The position numbers were made by a program, and so were the translations under genes. 8,420 nucleotides of DNA from positions 1 through 8,420 of the forward strand of contig SCTP01000254.1 of NCBI GenBank assembly GCA_004322325.1. The letters are read 5' to 3'. The stretch is from Gammaproteobacteria bacterium (GTDB lineage: Bacteria > Pseudomonadota > Gammaproteobacteria > DSM-16500). How positions within the stretch are numbered: the first letter of the stretch is position 1; each line of letters opens with the position of its first letter. Of the stretch, positions 1-7,929 are shown piece after piece. The notes under the pieces are model-generated. The model saw only the letters and a list, made by a program, of their open reading frames with translations, was not told the DNA's origin and ran no database searches.

Positions 1-1
1 C

Positions 2-238
2 AAAATACAAATTTTTGGTAAGGGTAATTTACTTTCTATTGTTGAAATCATCGATGCAGATAACGATAAGCTAAAAGCCTTAAAGTTAAAAACCTTACCA
101 CTATTTGAAAAAGCGATTACCTTTTATAAGGAAAAAAATTTTCCAGCAGCCACCGATTGTTTTCGTCAACTCTTAGCCATCAATCCTCACGATACCGTTG
201 CGACTTATTTTCTAGGGGAAATAAACAATGGCGTCTGA
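2..238 (+). CDS. C-terminal tail of a probable class III adenylate/guanylate cyclase (partial)
   Basis: An open frame enters from the left edge and gives 78 residues before TGA at 236-238. It begins with an FGKGN-type turn followed by a beta strand (LLSIVEIIDAD). A helical pair follows, containing FEKAITFYKEKNFPAA, CFRQLLAINPHDTVA and a final TYFLGE. That order (a GK turn and V-x-E-I strand closing the cyclase fold, then a TPR-like helical hairpin with a nP.D..a..yl ending) is the usual C-terminus of bacterial class III cyclases that make cAMP or cGMP. The catalytic residues lie outside the window, so activity cannot be judged. The gene overlaps the next one by 11 nt and carries that gene's ribosome binding site, so the two are probably co-translated. 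The alternative is an unrelated TPR protein; the strand before the helices favours a cyclase. The family call is inference from a tail only. Confidence 0.62.
   Translation, partial: KIQIFGKGNLLSIVEIIDADNDKLKALKLKTLPLFEKAITFYKEKNFPAATDCFRQLLAINPHDTVATYFLGEINNGV
214..219 (+). promoter_or_regulatory. Ribosome binding site of the receiver-kinase gene, inside the cyclase gene
   Basis: AGGGGA lies 8 nt before the ATG at 228 and within the last codons of the upstream cyclase frame. It fixes the start and implies translational coupling across the 11-nt overlap. Confidence 0.75.
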
Positions 239-1514
239 GAAAAAATTACACGTATTAATCGTGGATGATAGCCGTGCTTTACGTGCGCCGCTGCGGCATG
301 TGTTAGAAACGATCGGCTTTGTGGTGGAAGAAGCAGAAAGTGGTGAAGCAGCGCTTGAGTTTCTTTGCACCACTATTCCTGATGCCATTTTACTCGATGT
401 GACCATGCCTGGCATGGGCGGTTTTGCCGCCTGCAAAAAAATACGCGCTGCTGAAACCACCAAATATCTTCCCGTGCTGATTATCACTAGCTTAGGAGAC
501 TTGGAATCGATCAACAAAGCATATCAAGCGGGCGCCACAGATTTTATTACCAAACCGATTAACTGGGATTTAATTGGCTACCGTATTCGCTATATGGTGC
601 GGGCAAGCCGCGATTTTATCGAGTTACAAAAAACGAAAGAAGCCCTGGATCAGCTCAATCTGGAATTAGAACAGCGTGTAGAACAACGTACGCAAGAACT
701 AGAAGCAGCAATAAAAAAATTGAAGATGACGCAGGTTAAGCTCGTTGAATCTGAAAAGCTCGCCTCACTCGGCGAGATGGTAGCGGGGATTGCGCATGAG
801 GTTAACACACCGCTTGGTATCAGTGTGACCTCTATTTCTTTATTAAACGAAAAAGTAAATGAGCTAGCTGAATTATCTGCTGGTAACCAATTAAAACGCC
901 CTCAGTTTGAAGCTTTTTTGGAAACGAGCAAAGAAGCCGTTCAACTACTGAATAATAATTTAAAACGCGCGGTGGAAATGATAAAAAGCTTTAAACAAGT
1001 TTCGGCTGATCAATTAAGCGAGCAATCACGGCGGTTTGATTTAAAGAGTTATTTAGAAGAAATTGTTTTTAATTTAAAACCTGCTATAAAAAAAACGCGA
1101 CTTCAAACGAGCATTGATTGCCCAGAAAAATTAACTATCCATACTTATCCGGGTATTTTATTTCAACTCATGACTATTTTTATCATGAACTCCATCATTC
1201 ATGGTTATGAACCTAATGAAGAAGGAACGCTATCTATCACGGTTGAACCAGCGGGCGACAATATCATCTTACGCTATCAAGATACCGGTAAAGGTATTCC
1301 GCCTGAAAATATCAAGAAAGTATTTGATCCCTTCTTTACCACGCGTCGTGGCTCCGGCAGTACTGGTCTTGGATTAAATATCGCTTATAGCCGTGTCACA
1401 CAAACACTAGGCGGCTCTATCAAATGTGAAAGTACTGTCGGAAAAGGAGTGACCTTTACCATTATTTTCCCTAAAGAGTGTTCCGCTAAAGAGGCGGGCC
1501 ATCATGAAAAATAA
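228..1514 (+). CDS. Soluble receiver-histidine kinase (response regulator with C-terminal kinase)
   Basis: This 428-residue protein has no membrane segment, so it is cytoplasmic. Residues 5-125 are a complete receiver domain: acidic pair D13-D14, phospho-acceptor D57 in LLDVTMPGM, T87 and the K109-P110 pair. A charged coiled coil follows (about 130-170), then a dimerisation/phosphotransfer helix with H190 in GIAHEVNTPLG, and a HATPase domain with N-box N321, G1 box DTGKGIP (352-358), F box FDPFF (366-370) and G2 box TGLGL (379-383). All key residues are present, so both autokinase activity and phospho-acceptance are plausible. Family knowledge: an N-terminal receiver before a kinase lets one phosphorelay control another kinase. 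A relay from the CheA encoded downstream is an inference. The start at 228 is supported by AGGGGA at 214-219, 8 nt upstream. The gene overlaps the cyclase tail and cheR by 11 nt each, forming one plus-strand operon. Confidence 0.93.
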   Translation: MASEKKLHVLIVDDSRALRAPLRHVLETIGFVVEEAESGEAALEFLCTTIPDAILLDVTMPGMGGFAACKKIRAAETTKYLPVLIITSLGDLESINKAYQAGATDFITKPINWDLIGYRIRYMVRASRDFIELQKTKEALDQLNLELEQRVEQRTQELEAAIKKLKMTQVKLVESEKLASLGEMVAGIAHEVNTPLGISVTSISLLNEKVNELAELSAGNQLKRPQFEAFLETSKEAVQLLNNNLKRAVEMIKSFKQVSADQLSEQSRRFDLKSYLEEIVFNLKPAIKKTRLQTSIDCPEKLTIHTYPGILFQLMTIFIMNSIIHGYEPNEEGTLSITVEPAGDNIILRYQDTGKGIPPENIKKVFDPFFTTRRGSGSTGLGLNIAYSRVTQTLGGSIKCESTVGKGVTFTIIFPKECSAKEAGHHEK

Positions 1515-2349
1515 TCAGCGCCTGCATTTACCTCCACTATCACCTAAAAATTTTCAGCAATTAGCAAAAGTAGCGCATGATTACGCTGGTATTGTTCTTG
1601 ATAACAATAAACAACATTTTATTTACAACCGCTTATTTAAACGCCTACATAAGTTAAATTTATCTGATCTCGATACCTATTGCGCTTTAATTGCCACCGG
1701 GGATCGGCATGAGTTAGATGCGTTTATTAATGCTATCACAACAAAAGTGACCTACTTTTTTCGTGAAAAATTCCATTTTGATTATTTATCTGAGGTGATT
1801 TTACCTCATCTGATCAAAACTAAAAAAAATACTCATAAGATACGTATTTGGTCAGCCGGATGCGCGAGTGGGGAAGAAGCTTACTCCATTGCCATGGTTG
1901 TATACGACATGCTGCCGCAAAATCAATTATGGGATGTAAAAATTCTAGCAACAGATATTGATTCAGATAGTTTAGTCATTGCCAGGAAAGCCGTGTATGC
2001 TGCTTCTACCATTGAGCATTTAGACAGGGAGCAAAAAAAGCGTTGGTTTTTAAAAGGTAGCGCTCAAAATGAAGGAATGATCGCTGTACGTCCTGAGATT
2101 AAAAATCTCGTGCATTTTAAACACTTAAATTTAATCAACTCTTGGCCGATGCGTGGTACGTTTGATATTATCTTTTGCCGTAACGTGGCGATTTATTTAA
2201 GTAAAGAAACACAACAAACGCTTTTTAATAAGTTTAGAAATTATTTACCTATTGGTGCATTTCTCATTATTGGCCAAGCAGAAACATTATACCAATCTAG
2301 CGATTGTTACACCTTAATTAAGAACTCAATTTATCAACGATCACGCTGA
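1504..2349 (+). CDS. cheR: CheR, chemoreceptor glutamate methyltransferase
   Basis: CheR transfers methyl groups from S-adenosylmethionine to glutamates of chemoreceptors during adaptation. At 281 residues it has the usual length. The N-terminal helical domain (about 12-80) leads into NAITTKVTYFFRE (76-88), the conserved CheR signature containing the T.FFRE core. The SAM-binding loop WSAGCASGEEAYS is at 116-128, the second motif ATDID at 149-153, and the FCRNVAIYL signature at 224-232. The late segment GQAETL stands where GHSESL-like sequence is common. A weak AGAGG (1490-1494) precedes the ATG by 9 nt, and the gene starts 11 nt inside the kinase gene. Its 3' end overlaps the 3' end of cheW on the other strand by 32 nt. 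Its likely substrate is the MCP encoded on the opposite strand, which carries a CheR-tethering C-terminus. No CheB esterase partner is encoded in the window. Confidence 0.96.
   Translation: MKNNQRLHLPPLSPKNFQQLAKVAHDYAGIVLDNNKQHFIYNRLFKRLHKLNLSDLDTYCALIATGDRHELDAFINAITTKVTYFFREKFHFDYLSEVILPHLIKTKKNTHKIRIWSAGCASGEEAYSIAMVVYDMLPQNQLWDVKILATDIDSDSLVIARKAVYAASTIEHLDREQKKRWFLKGSAQNEGMIAVRPEIKNLVHFKHLNLINSWPMRGTFDIIFCRNVAIYLSKETQQTLFNKFRNYLPIGAFLIIGQAETLYQSSDCYTLIKNSIYQRSR
2318..2349. other. Tail-to-tail overlap of cheR (+) and cheW (-)
   Basis: The last 32 nt of the two converging genes share the same DNA, so the two operons meet with no intergenic spacer. I looked on both strands in and around the overlap for a GC-rich hairpin followed by a T run and saw none. 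Transcripts from each side therefore probably run into the other gene as antisense, or end by Rho-dependent termination. Confidence 0.9.
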
Positions 2350-2773
2350 ACGAAGAACATAATTTTTCAATATCCACCAAAATAATATTACGTTTATCTA
2401 TTAAACCAATTCCTTGGATATAATCGCTGTGGATAATGGTTGAAAATTCAGGGGTAGTTTTGACTTGATCCGCTGTTAATTTAATCACATCTATTACGCC
2501 ATCCGTCACTATGCCTAATAACCGTTGTTTTTCTAAAGCCAGTGTAATCACTACCGTAAATTTATCATAGTCATGGTATGGCAAATGAAATAATATACGC
2601 ATATCAATTAGAGGAATCACCGCCTCGCGCGTATTCATAAACCCTTTAATAAATTCAGGTGCATTAGCAATGATCACGGCTGTTTCATAGTGCTTAATTT
2701 CCTGAATCTTCAGCACATCAATGGCATATTCTTCATTTGCTAAGCGAAATACTAAAAACTCCCGATAATCCAT
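2318..2773 (-). CDS. cheW: CheW, chemotaxis coupling protein
   Basis: A single CheW domain of 151 residues (normal length) that bridges chemoreceptors and the CheA kinase in the cytoplasmic array. The first strand FLVFRLANEEYAIDV (6-20) is followed by KIQEIK (22-27), EFIKGFMNTREAVIPLIDMR (40-59), LGIVTDGV in the middle and IGLIDKRNIILVDIEKL near the end, all in CheW order. The conserved N-L-R-G turn of the family is here N47-T48-R49-E50: the Arg is kept but the following Gly is Glu, an unusual change in a turn that forms part of the receptor/kinase interface. The ATG is 3 nt after the MCP stop, with AAGGAG 9 nt upstream inside the MCP's last codons. It is the last gene of the minus-strand operon. 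Confidence 0.95.
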   Translation of the reverse strand: MDYREFLVFRLANEEYAIDVLKIQEIKHYETAVIIANAPEFIKGFMNTREAVIPLIDMRILFHLPYHDYDKFTVVITLALEKQRLLGIVTDGVIDVIKLTADQVKTTPEFSTIIHSDYIQGIGLIDKRNIILVDIEKLCSSFSVIVDKLSS

Positions 2774-2776
2774 TGT

Positions 2777-5047
2777 TTAAAACTCCTTCCACTCTTCGTC
2801 GGATTCTGAACGCGTACCTGGCTGCTTCTTACTTCTTTTTTCTTTCTCTTCCACATCGTACTTCGCTGTCAATTCTGCTAAAGACAATTCCTCCTGATCG
2901 GTTTGCGCTGGGGTTTCGTGATGGGATGTGAGCATTTTATCATCCCCTATTTTAAAAGCAGCGACTAACTCGATCATGTGCTGCGTTTGCTCTTCTAATA
3001 CACGCGCTGTGGTAGCTTCTTTATTAGCTAAAGCTGCATTTTGTTGCGTAATACCATCCATTTGTGAAACAGCTTGGTTAACTTGCTCAATACCCGTACT
3101 TTGCTGCATGGAAGCAGAGGTAATTTCCATCATGATACCCGCCACTTTTTGAATGGCTTGTACAATCTCTTCCATACGTGCACCTGCTTCATCCACTTGC
3201 TTACTACCGTTTTCTATTTTATCTACTGAATCGACAATCAATTCTTTAATTTCTTTCGCCGCTGTTGCAGAACGTTGCGCAAGATTACGCACCTCGGTGG
3301 CCACCACAGCAAATCCGCGTCCTTGCTCACCTGCCCGTGCTGCTTCAACCGCTGCGTTTAAGGCTAAGATATTGGTTTGGAACGCAATACCATCAATCAC
3401 GCTAATGATATCTGCTACTTTTCGTGAGCTTGCATTAATATTACCCATGGTCTGCACCACATTCTTAACAGCCGTACCCCCGTGATTCGCTATTTCGGTA
3501 GCGGTAATAGAATATTGGTTTGCTTGTTTAGCGCTTTCTGCATTTTGTTTAACGGTGGAGGTTAATTGCTCTAAGCTAGCCGAAGTTTCTTGTAATGAAG
3601 CGGCTTGATTTTCTGTCCGTTTCGCTAAATCAGCGCTTCCAGAAGAAATTTCTTTTGCAGCGACGTTAATGGTATTGGTCGAGGTTTTAATTTCTCTAAT
3701 TAATTTTTGGCATACCATCATCAGTTCATTTAGCATCTCTGCCAAGCGTTTACTGTAGCCTTTTTTATTATCTAATTTCACACGCTTACTTAAATCACCT
3801 TGCACGGCAGACGTAACAACAAATTGCGTTTCTTTAATAAAACTAGAAAGCGTGTTTTGCATGATATTAAAGCTGTCTGCGATTCTATTCATTTCATCTT
3901 TTGTATCTAAAAATACTTTATTTTCCAAACTGCCATGCGCTAAATGATTGGAAGCAGCTACGAGCGTATTGATATTGCGCTTGATAGAAACATAAATTCC
4001 TAAAAATAAATAAATTAAAATAATCGTGCTAATGGTGGCGATAATCAGGTTAAAATAGAGGTTATTCATGTGCTTATCCACACGAATTTTAATGAGCGTA
4101 TCGTTATCATCTAAAGCCATTTTGTAAAATTTAAAGCTTTCCTCTATTAATCTTCCGCCCGTTTTTATAAACTGCGACAAAAGTGCAGGATCAACTTTCG
4201 TAACAGCAGGCTGAACCAGGGAATCTTGAGCGGAAACGATTTGATTAGCTAACTGAGAAAAGCTGCTCGTGAGAGAAGTTAAGCCGTTAAGAGGCATGGT
4301 GTAATGGTTGCCAACACTAGAATTAGCAGCAAGAATCTTTTTCACATCACTCGCAATCACTGGCAGATAAACATCTTGTGCTGCTGATTTAGCAATAATA
4401 AACTCTGACCTACTTTCTTTATCTGTTTGCATAAGATTATAAGAAACCAAATCACGGATAATCGCGACTTGATTAATAAACGCGGGTAATTTCGTGGTAG
4501 TAATATCCATTATATAATATGTATCAATATCTGGATCCAAGGTGAGATTAGAGGTATCAGCTACATGCACAATAAGCGAAATAAGTTGATTAACATCATC
4601 ACTTAACAAATCAAATTGATCTTTGGCCGAGCGTTGTACACCACCTTCCTTAGCTTTTGACCACTTTTGTTTGAACGCCGTCCAATTCTCTGTGGAATCA
4701 AGTTGTTCATTTAACCGTTGGTCTACGGCATTCATTTCATTTATTTCACTATCTATGGCATTAGCCAGATCCACTATCTGGTTTTTCACATCGACATTGC
4801 CACTTAAATAAACAACATTAAGATAACGAAAGTTCAACAAATCATTATAGATAGGCAGAAGCTTATGGATATATTCATTACCGTATAATTCTTTCCTACT
4901 AAAATCAGCATTCGATAAAGCTAATGTGGATAACTGATAAGTAAGAACAATTAAAGTAATAATTAATATAATGCCGATGAGCATAAATTTGCTCGCATAT
5001 TTTAAGCGATTCATTAATACGATAACTGGCCTTAATATTATTTCCAT
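2777..5047 (-). CDS. Methyl-accepting chemotaxis protein with CheR-tethering C-terminus
   Basis: A 756-residue transmembrane chemoreceptor. TM1 is about 21-44, the predicted periplasmic helical sensor domain about 45-330, and TM2 about 331-353. HAMP follows (354-407), then a second HAMP-like stretch (about 408-460, with QGDLSKRV) and the long signalling coiled coil (about 465-690). The hairpin tip is of the canonical kinase-control type: [20 protein letters not shown] at 551-570, with E568 and R571. A methylation-site pattern is present around Q486-E487. The sensor has the ELYGNEY and LDPDIDTYY (170-178) motifs of a widespread proteobacterial helical-bundle sensor; its ligand is unknown. The last residues EEWKEF match the aromatic pentapeptide (compare NWETF of Tar) that docks CheR/CheB, on a flexible acidic/basic linker from about 697. 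The start is set by AGGGAG (5054-5059), 6 nt upstream. It sits between cheA and cheW. Confidence 0.96.
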   Translation of the reverse strand: MEIILRPVIVLMNRLKYASKFMLIGIILIITLIVLTYQLSTLALSNADFSRKELYGNEYIHKLLPIYNDLLNFRYLNVVYLSGNVDVKNQIVDLANAIDSEINEMNAVDQRLNEQLDSTENWTAFKQKWSKAKEGGVQRSAKDQFDLLSDDVNQLISLIVHVADTSNLTLDPDIDTYYIMDITTTKLPAFINQVAIIRDLVSYNLMQTDKESRSEFIIAKSAAQDVYLPVIASDVKKILAANSSVGNHYTMPLNGLTSLTSSFSQLANQIVSAQDSLVQPAVTKVDPALLSQFIKTGGRLIEESFKFYKMALDDNDTLIKIRVDKHMNNLYFNLIIATISTIILIYLFLGIYVSIKRNINTLVAASNHLAHGSLENKVFLDTKDEMNRIADSFNIMQNTLSSFIKETQFVVTSAVQGDLSKRVKLDNKKGYSKRLAEMLNELMMVCQKLIREIKTSTNTINVAAKEISSGSADLAKRTENQAASLQETSASLEQLTSTVKQNAESAKQANQYSITATEIANHGGTAVKNVVQTMGNINASSRKVADIISVIDGIAFQTNILALNAAVEAARAGEQGRGFAVVATEVRNLAQRSATAAKEIKELIVDSVDKIENGSKQVDEAGARMEEIVQAIQKVAGIMMEITSASMQQSTGIEQVNQAVSQMDGITQQNAALANKEATTARVLEEQTQHMIELVAAFKIGDDKMLTSHHETPAQTDQEELSLAELTAKYDVEEKEKRSKKQPGTRSESDEEWKEF
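2783..2788 (-). promoter_or_regulatory. cheW ribosome binding site embedded in the MCP tethering-peptide codons
   Basis: AAGGAG on the minus strand is a strong Shine-Dalgarno match 9 nt before the cheW ATG. The same six bases are codons K754 and E755 of the MCP, inside its terminal WKEF motif. The short spacing to the MCP stop (2777-2779) suggests coupled translation of MCP and CheW. Confidence 0.85.
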
Positions 5048-5073
5048 ATAAAACTCCCTGCCAAAGTTTAAAT

Positions 5074-7551
5074 TTAAAAACTCATCCTATTCATGTCTAA
5101 CACTGTAATCATTCGGTCCGCGATTGTCACCAATCCACTAACATATTTCCTTAATGCCGATGTCTCATGATTCGGCACGGCACCATATTCACCTTCTTTT
5201 AAGTAACAAGTATCAATGACAGAATCCACCATCACACTAATCATCGGATTTTGATGAGGATGAATTAATCTTAAAACAATCATCAACGATCCCACTGTCT
5301 GTTTTTGATTTTCAACAGCCACCAGCTCAAAACGGTGACTGAGGTCCATCACAGGTATAATTAAACCGCGCAAATTAATCACGCCTTTTATGTAAGACGG
5401 CGCACCTGGTAAAGGCGTGACACGGCTTAATTCGCCTATCTCAACTACACTTAACATATCCACCGCATATTCGCCATCGCCCACTTTGAAAATAAGCAAT
5501 TGAGTATCTTGCATCAAGGGTTGGAGAGGGAGGTCGAGTGCTTTTTTGTCTTCTGTTGCAAAAATCTCGCCATGTCCATGTTCTTTTGCCACAATGCCAT
5601 CAACATCAACAATCAAGGCCACACTTCCATCTCCCAAGACTGTTGCTGCAGAAATACCGACTATCTTTTGGTAATTTTCTTCCAAGCTTTTAATCACCGC
5701 TTGCTGTTGCCACAAAATATCATCCACCACGAGTCCAAATAAACGATCATTAATCGTGACAACAATTAAAAATTGCGTATCTAACGGTTTGGGATCACTC
5801 ATCTCATGCGAAATAGTAAATAATTTATTGAGATGAATAATAGGTACATACACGCCGCGTAAAGAATAAAGCTCTGCGCCTTCCTCTAAATAATGAACAC
5901 AATGGGGATCAATCTTGATGATATCAGCAATCGAAACAAGCGGAATCACATAAATTTGATTTCCCACACGGAATAATTGGCAATCCATGATGGCTAATGT
6001 AAGGGGTAATGTAATAGTAAACAATGTACCTGCATTAGGCGTGGATTTAATCGAAACATTTCCATGAAGTGAATAAATATTTTTATGCACCACATCTAGC
6101 CCCACACCACGTCCAGAAATTTCGGTTGCCACAGACTGTGTGGAAAATCCGGGATGAAAAATGATTTCGTGAGTTTGTTCTTCTGTTAATGATTGATCGT
6201 CTGTAATTAATTTTAACTCTTTTGCCTTAGTAATGATTTTTTCTTTATTGAGACCAGAACCATCATCTCTTACCATAATCACAATATTACCGCCTTCCTG
6301 ATAAGCACTTAATTCGATTAAACCAACGGGTGATTTACCCATTTTCTCCCGAATTTCCGGTGTTTCAATACCATGATCAATTGCATTTCGAATTAAATGA
6401 ACGAGAGGATCCATGATTTTTTCCATCATGGTTTTGTCTAATTCGGTTTGCTCCCCCATCACACGTAAATTTATTTCTTTGCCCATTTTTGCTGCTATAT
6501 CACGCACAATACGATGCAGCCGGTTAAATGCAAAACTAATCGGCACCATGCGTATACGCATCACACTCTCTTGCAGTTCTCGGCAATTTTGATTTAGTCT
6601 CGTCAATACTTCGAAGATATTTTGTGAAAGATGCGAATCTAACCCCGCTGTTTTTTGCTCTAACATTAACTGGGTAATAACAAGCTCCCCAACAATATTG
6701 ATCAATGCATCAATTTTATCTACTGAAACACGGATAGTACTCAATTCTTTTATTGCCGTTTTCTCTTGTTCTTTCTCTTGCTCTTTTTCGATGATGGCTT
6801 CTTTTTTAAGAATCGGGGTGATTTTTAATTCAAAATGATCGCTAATCCATTCAAATATTTCTTTAATAGTTGTTTCACTCGCCGTGCTATGACGTAACGT
6901 AAGATTCCATGCAAGATAACATTCTTCTGGATTCAATTGAAGAAAATCAGGTAATTGGCTTAAATCAGCTTCCACTTCTAATTCGCCCAATTCTTTTAAT
7001 GCTCGAAATAAGCGATAGGGTTCACACCCAACGTGTAAAATATGCGGCGAAGGTCGAAAATAAATATGCCAGCCATTCTCCCTTGCTTTTTCCCCTATTT
7101 TTTCTTCTATTTTTTCTTCTATTTTCTCTTCTACTTTTTCTTCCACTTTATCCGGAGGATGACCTGACTCTAATAATTGATTTAATTTATTTTCTAACGC
7201 CAATGCTGGGGCAGGATCAATTGTGCGCTTATTTTTTAAATCGTCCACCATCTTACGAATGCAATCGTTCGATTGTAATAAAAACTCAATATCCACTTGC
7301 TGCAAAGCATAACTACCTGAACGCGCTCTATCTAATAATGTTTCTAACGAATGAGCAAAGTCACTCATGGTCACAAAACCAAATGCCGCGCTATTACCTT
7401 TGATAGTGTGAACCGTCCGAAATAAAAGATTTATCTTTTCTTGATCTTGCGAATGAATATCAAATTGTAATAATGCCTTCTCCATTTCAGCGAGTATTTC
7501 TAACGTCTCCTCAAAAAATGTATCGTGAAATTGGCTTAAGTCTAATGTCAT
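5074..7551 (-). CDS. cheA: CheA histidine kinase with two C-terminal CheW domains
   Basis: An 825-residue cytoplasmic kinase that phosphorylates CheY under MCP control. Domain order: P1 Hpt (1-110) with phospho-site H48 in VHTIKG; a tetrapeptide-repeat linker (136-155); a P2-like CheY-docking domain (about 159-248); a second repeat linker (255-264); P3 dimerisation (about 270-335); HATPase with N-box N389, G1 DDGSG (429-433), F-box FHPGFST (465-471) and G2 GRGVGLD (480-486); CheW domain 1 (about 519-655); and CheW domain 2 (681-825), which keeps NLRG at 725-728. All catalytic residues are present. Typical CheA of about 650-700 residues has one CheW domain, so this one has an extra domain joined by a short linker. 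AGGAT (7558-7562) precedes the ATG by 7 nt and overlaps the end of cheY; the gap to cheY is 4 nt. Confidence 0.97.
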   Translation of the reverse strand: MTLDLSQFHDTFFEETLEILAEMEKALLQFDIHSQDQEKINLLFRTVHTIKGNSAAFGFVTMSDFAHSLETLLDRARSGSYALQQVDIEFLLQSNDCIRKMVDDLKNKRTIDPAPALALENKLNQLLESGHPPDKVEEKVEEKIEEKIEEKIGEKARENGWHIYFRPSPHILHVGCEPYRLFRALKELGELEVEADLSQLPDFLQLNPEECYLAWNLTLRHSTASETTIKEIFEWISDHFELKITPILKKEAIIEKEQEKEQEKTAIKELSTIRVSVDKIDALINIVGELVITQLMLEQKTAGLDSHLSQNIFEVLTRLNQNCRELQESVMRIRMVPISFAFNRLHRIVRDIAAKMGKEINLRVMGEQTELDKTMMEKIMDPLVHLIRNAIDHGIETPEIREKMGKSPVGLIELSAYQEGGNIVIMVRDDGSGLNKEKIITKAKELKLITDDQSLTEEQTHEIIFHPGFSTQSVATEISGRGVGLDVVHKNIYSLHGNVSIKSTPNAGTLFTITLPLTLAIMDCQLFRVGNQIYVIPLVSIADIIKIDPHCVHYLEEGAELYSLRGVYVPIIHLNKLFTISHEMSDPKPLDTQFLIVVTINDRLFGLVVDDILWQQQAVIKSLEENYQKIVGISAATVLGDGSVALIVDVDGIVAKEHGHGEIFATEDKKALDLPLQPLMQDTQLLIFKVGDGEYAVDMLSVVEIGELSRVTPLPGAPSYIKGVINLRGLIIPVMDLSHRFELVAVENQKQTVGSLMIVLRLIHPHQNPMISVMVDSVIDTCYLKEGEYGAVPNHETSALRKYVSGLVTIADRMITVLDMNRMSF
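6760..6789 (-). repeat. In-gene 12-bp tandem repeat encoding EKEQ units (CheA P2-P3 linker)
   Basis: Two near-identical 12-bp units plus a half unit encode [10 protein letters not shown], CheA residues 255-264. The DNA copies differ at only one position between the full units. The repeat lies in the linker just after the P2-like domain. Confidence 0.85.
7087..7146 (-). repeat. In-gene 12-bp tandem repeat encoding [IV]EEK units (CheA P1-P2 linker)
   Basis: Five consecutive 12-bp units encode [16 protein letters not shown] and IGEK, CheA residues 136-155. The two central units (7099-7110 and 7111-7122) are identical in DNA; the outer ones carry one to three substitutions. Frame is kept whatever the copy number, so the linker can change length without damage. 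The peptide is highly charged and should form a helix. On the plus strand it reads as a T-rich tract that could be mistaken for a membrane segment. Confidence 0.93.
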
Positions 7552-7555
7552 AGCA

Positions 7556-7918
7556 TCATCCTAATACTCGCTTAATCACTTTTAACAATTTTTCAGGATC
7601 AAAGGGTTTTTTCACCCACCCTGTCACTCCCGCTTCTTTACTCGCTTCTTTAAATTGCTTATTACTCTCCGTTGATACAATGATGATAGGGGTAAACGTA
7701 TATTCAGGAAGCGTTCGTAGTATTTTTAGCAGGGTAATGCCATCCATTTCTGGCATATTATAATCTAACAAGATTAAATCAAATTTTCTTTCTTTGACTA
7801 TTTCTAATGCTTTCGTTCCTCCTTCCGCTTCGCTGACATCGTAACCTTCCTTGGTTAAGGCCATCATAATCATTTTACGGATGGAAGGAGAATCATCCAC
7901 TGTTAGTATTTTATCCAT
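7556..7918 (-). CDS. cheY: CheY-type single-domain response regulator
   Basis: A stand-alone receiver of 120 residues, the usual CheY length. It has the acidic pair D8-D9, phospho-acceptor D52 in LLDYNMPEMDG, S82 in IIIVSTES at the conserved Ser/Thr position, and the K104-P105 pair. Trp101 occupies the position of Tyr106 of E. coli CheY, the residue that reports phosphorylation to the target; Trp there is common in CheY-like proteins of multi-gene clusters (established knowledge). Phosphorylated by the adjacent CheA, it would carry the signal to an output that the window does not reveal. A flagellar motor, type IV pilus or other target are all possible. The ATG is preceded at 8 nt by AGGGT (7927-7931), which overlaps the stop codon of the STAS gene. 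No CheZ phosphatase is seen. Confidence 0.95.
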   Translation of the reverse strand: MDKILTVDDSPSIRKMIMMALTKEGYDVSEAEGGTKALEIVKERKFDLILLDYNMPEMDGITLLKILRTLPEYTFTPIIIVSTESNKQFKEASKEAGVTGWVKKPFDPEKLLKVIKRVLG

Positions 7919-7929
7919 CTGAACTTACC

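Noticed and set aside
212..517. Minus-strand open frame of 101 codons.
   Set aside because: It lies opposite the receiver domain, whose catalytic residues are all intact on the plus strand; a shadow frame.
2403..2416. Possible terminator hairpin after cheR (CCAA-TTCC-TTGG).
   Set aside because: The stem is only 4 bp, lies inside the cheW coding region and has no T run; too weak to call.
2737..2931. Plus-strand open frame of 64 codons spanning the MCP/cheW junction, with a hydrophobic segment.
   Set aside because: It is antisense to two well-supported genes, with no strong ribosome binding site and a composition expected by chance.
3153..3485. Plus-strand open frame of 110 codons.
   Set aside because: It lies opposite the highly conserved signalling tip of the MCP and has no recognisable domain or ribosome binding site.
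5048..5073. AT-rich near-palindrome in the cheA-mcp gap (AGTTT...AAACT).
   Set aside because: It is short, AT-only and adjacent to the MCP ribosome binding site; not distinguishable from chance in this base composition.
6909..7403. A 164-codon plus-strand open frame with a stretch resembling a membrane helix of Leu and Phe.
   Set aside because: It is the antisense of the CheA EEK repeats: the reverse complement of GAAGAAAAA codons reads as Phe/Leu. The minus strand encodes a complete, conserved CheA here.
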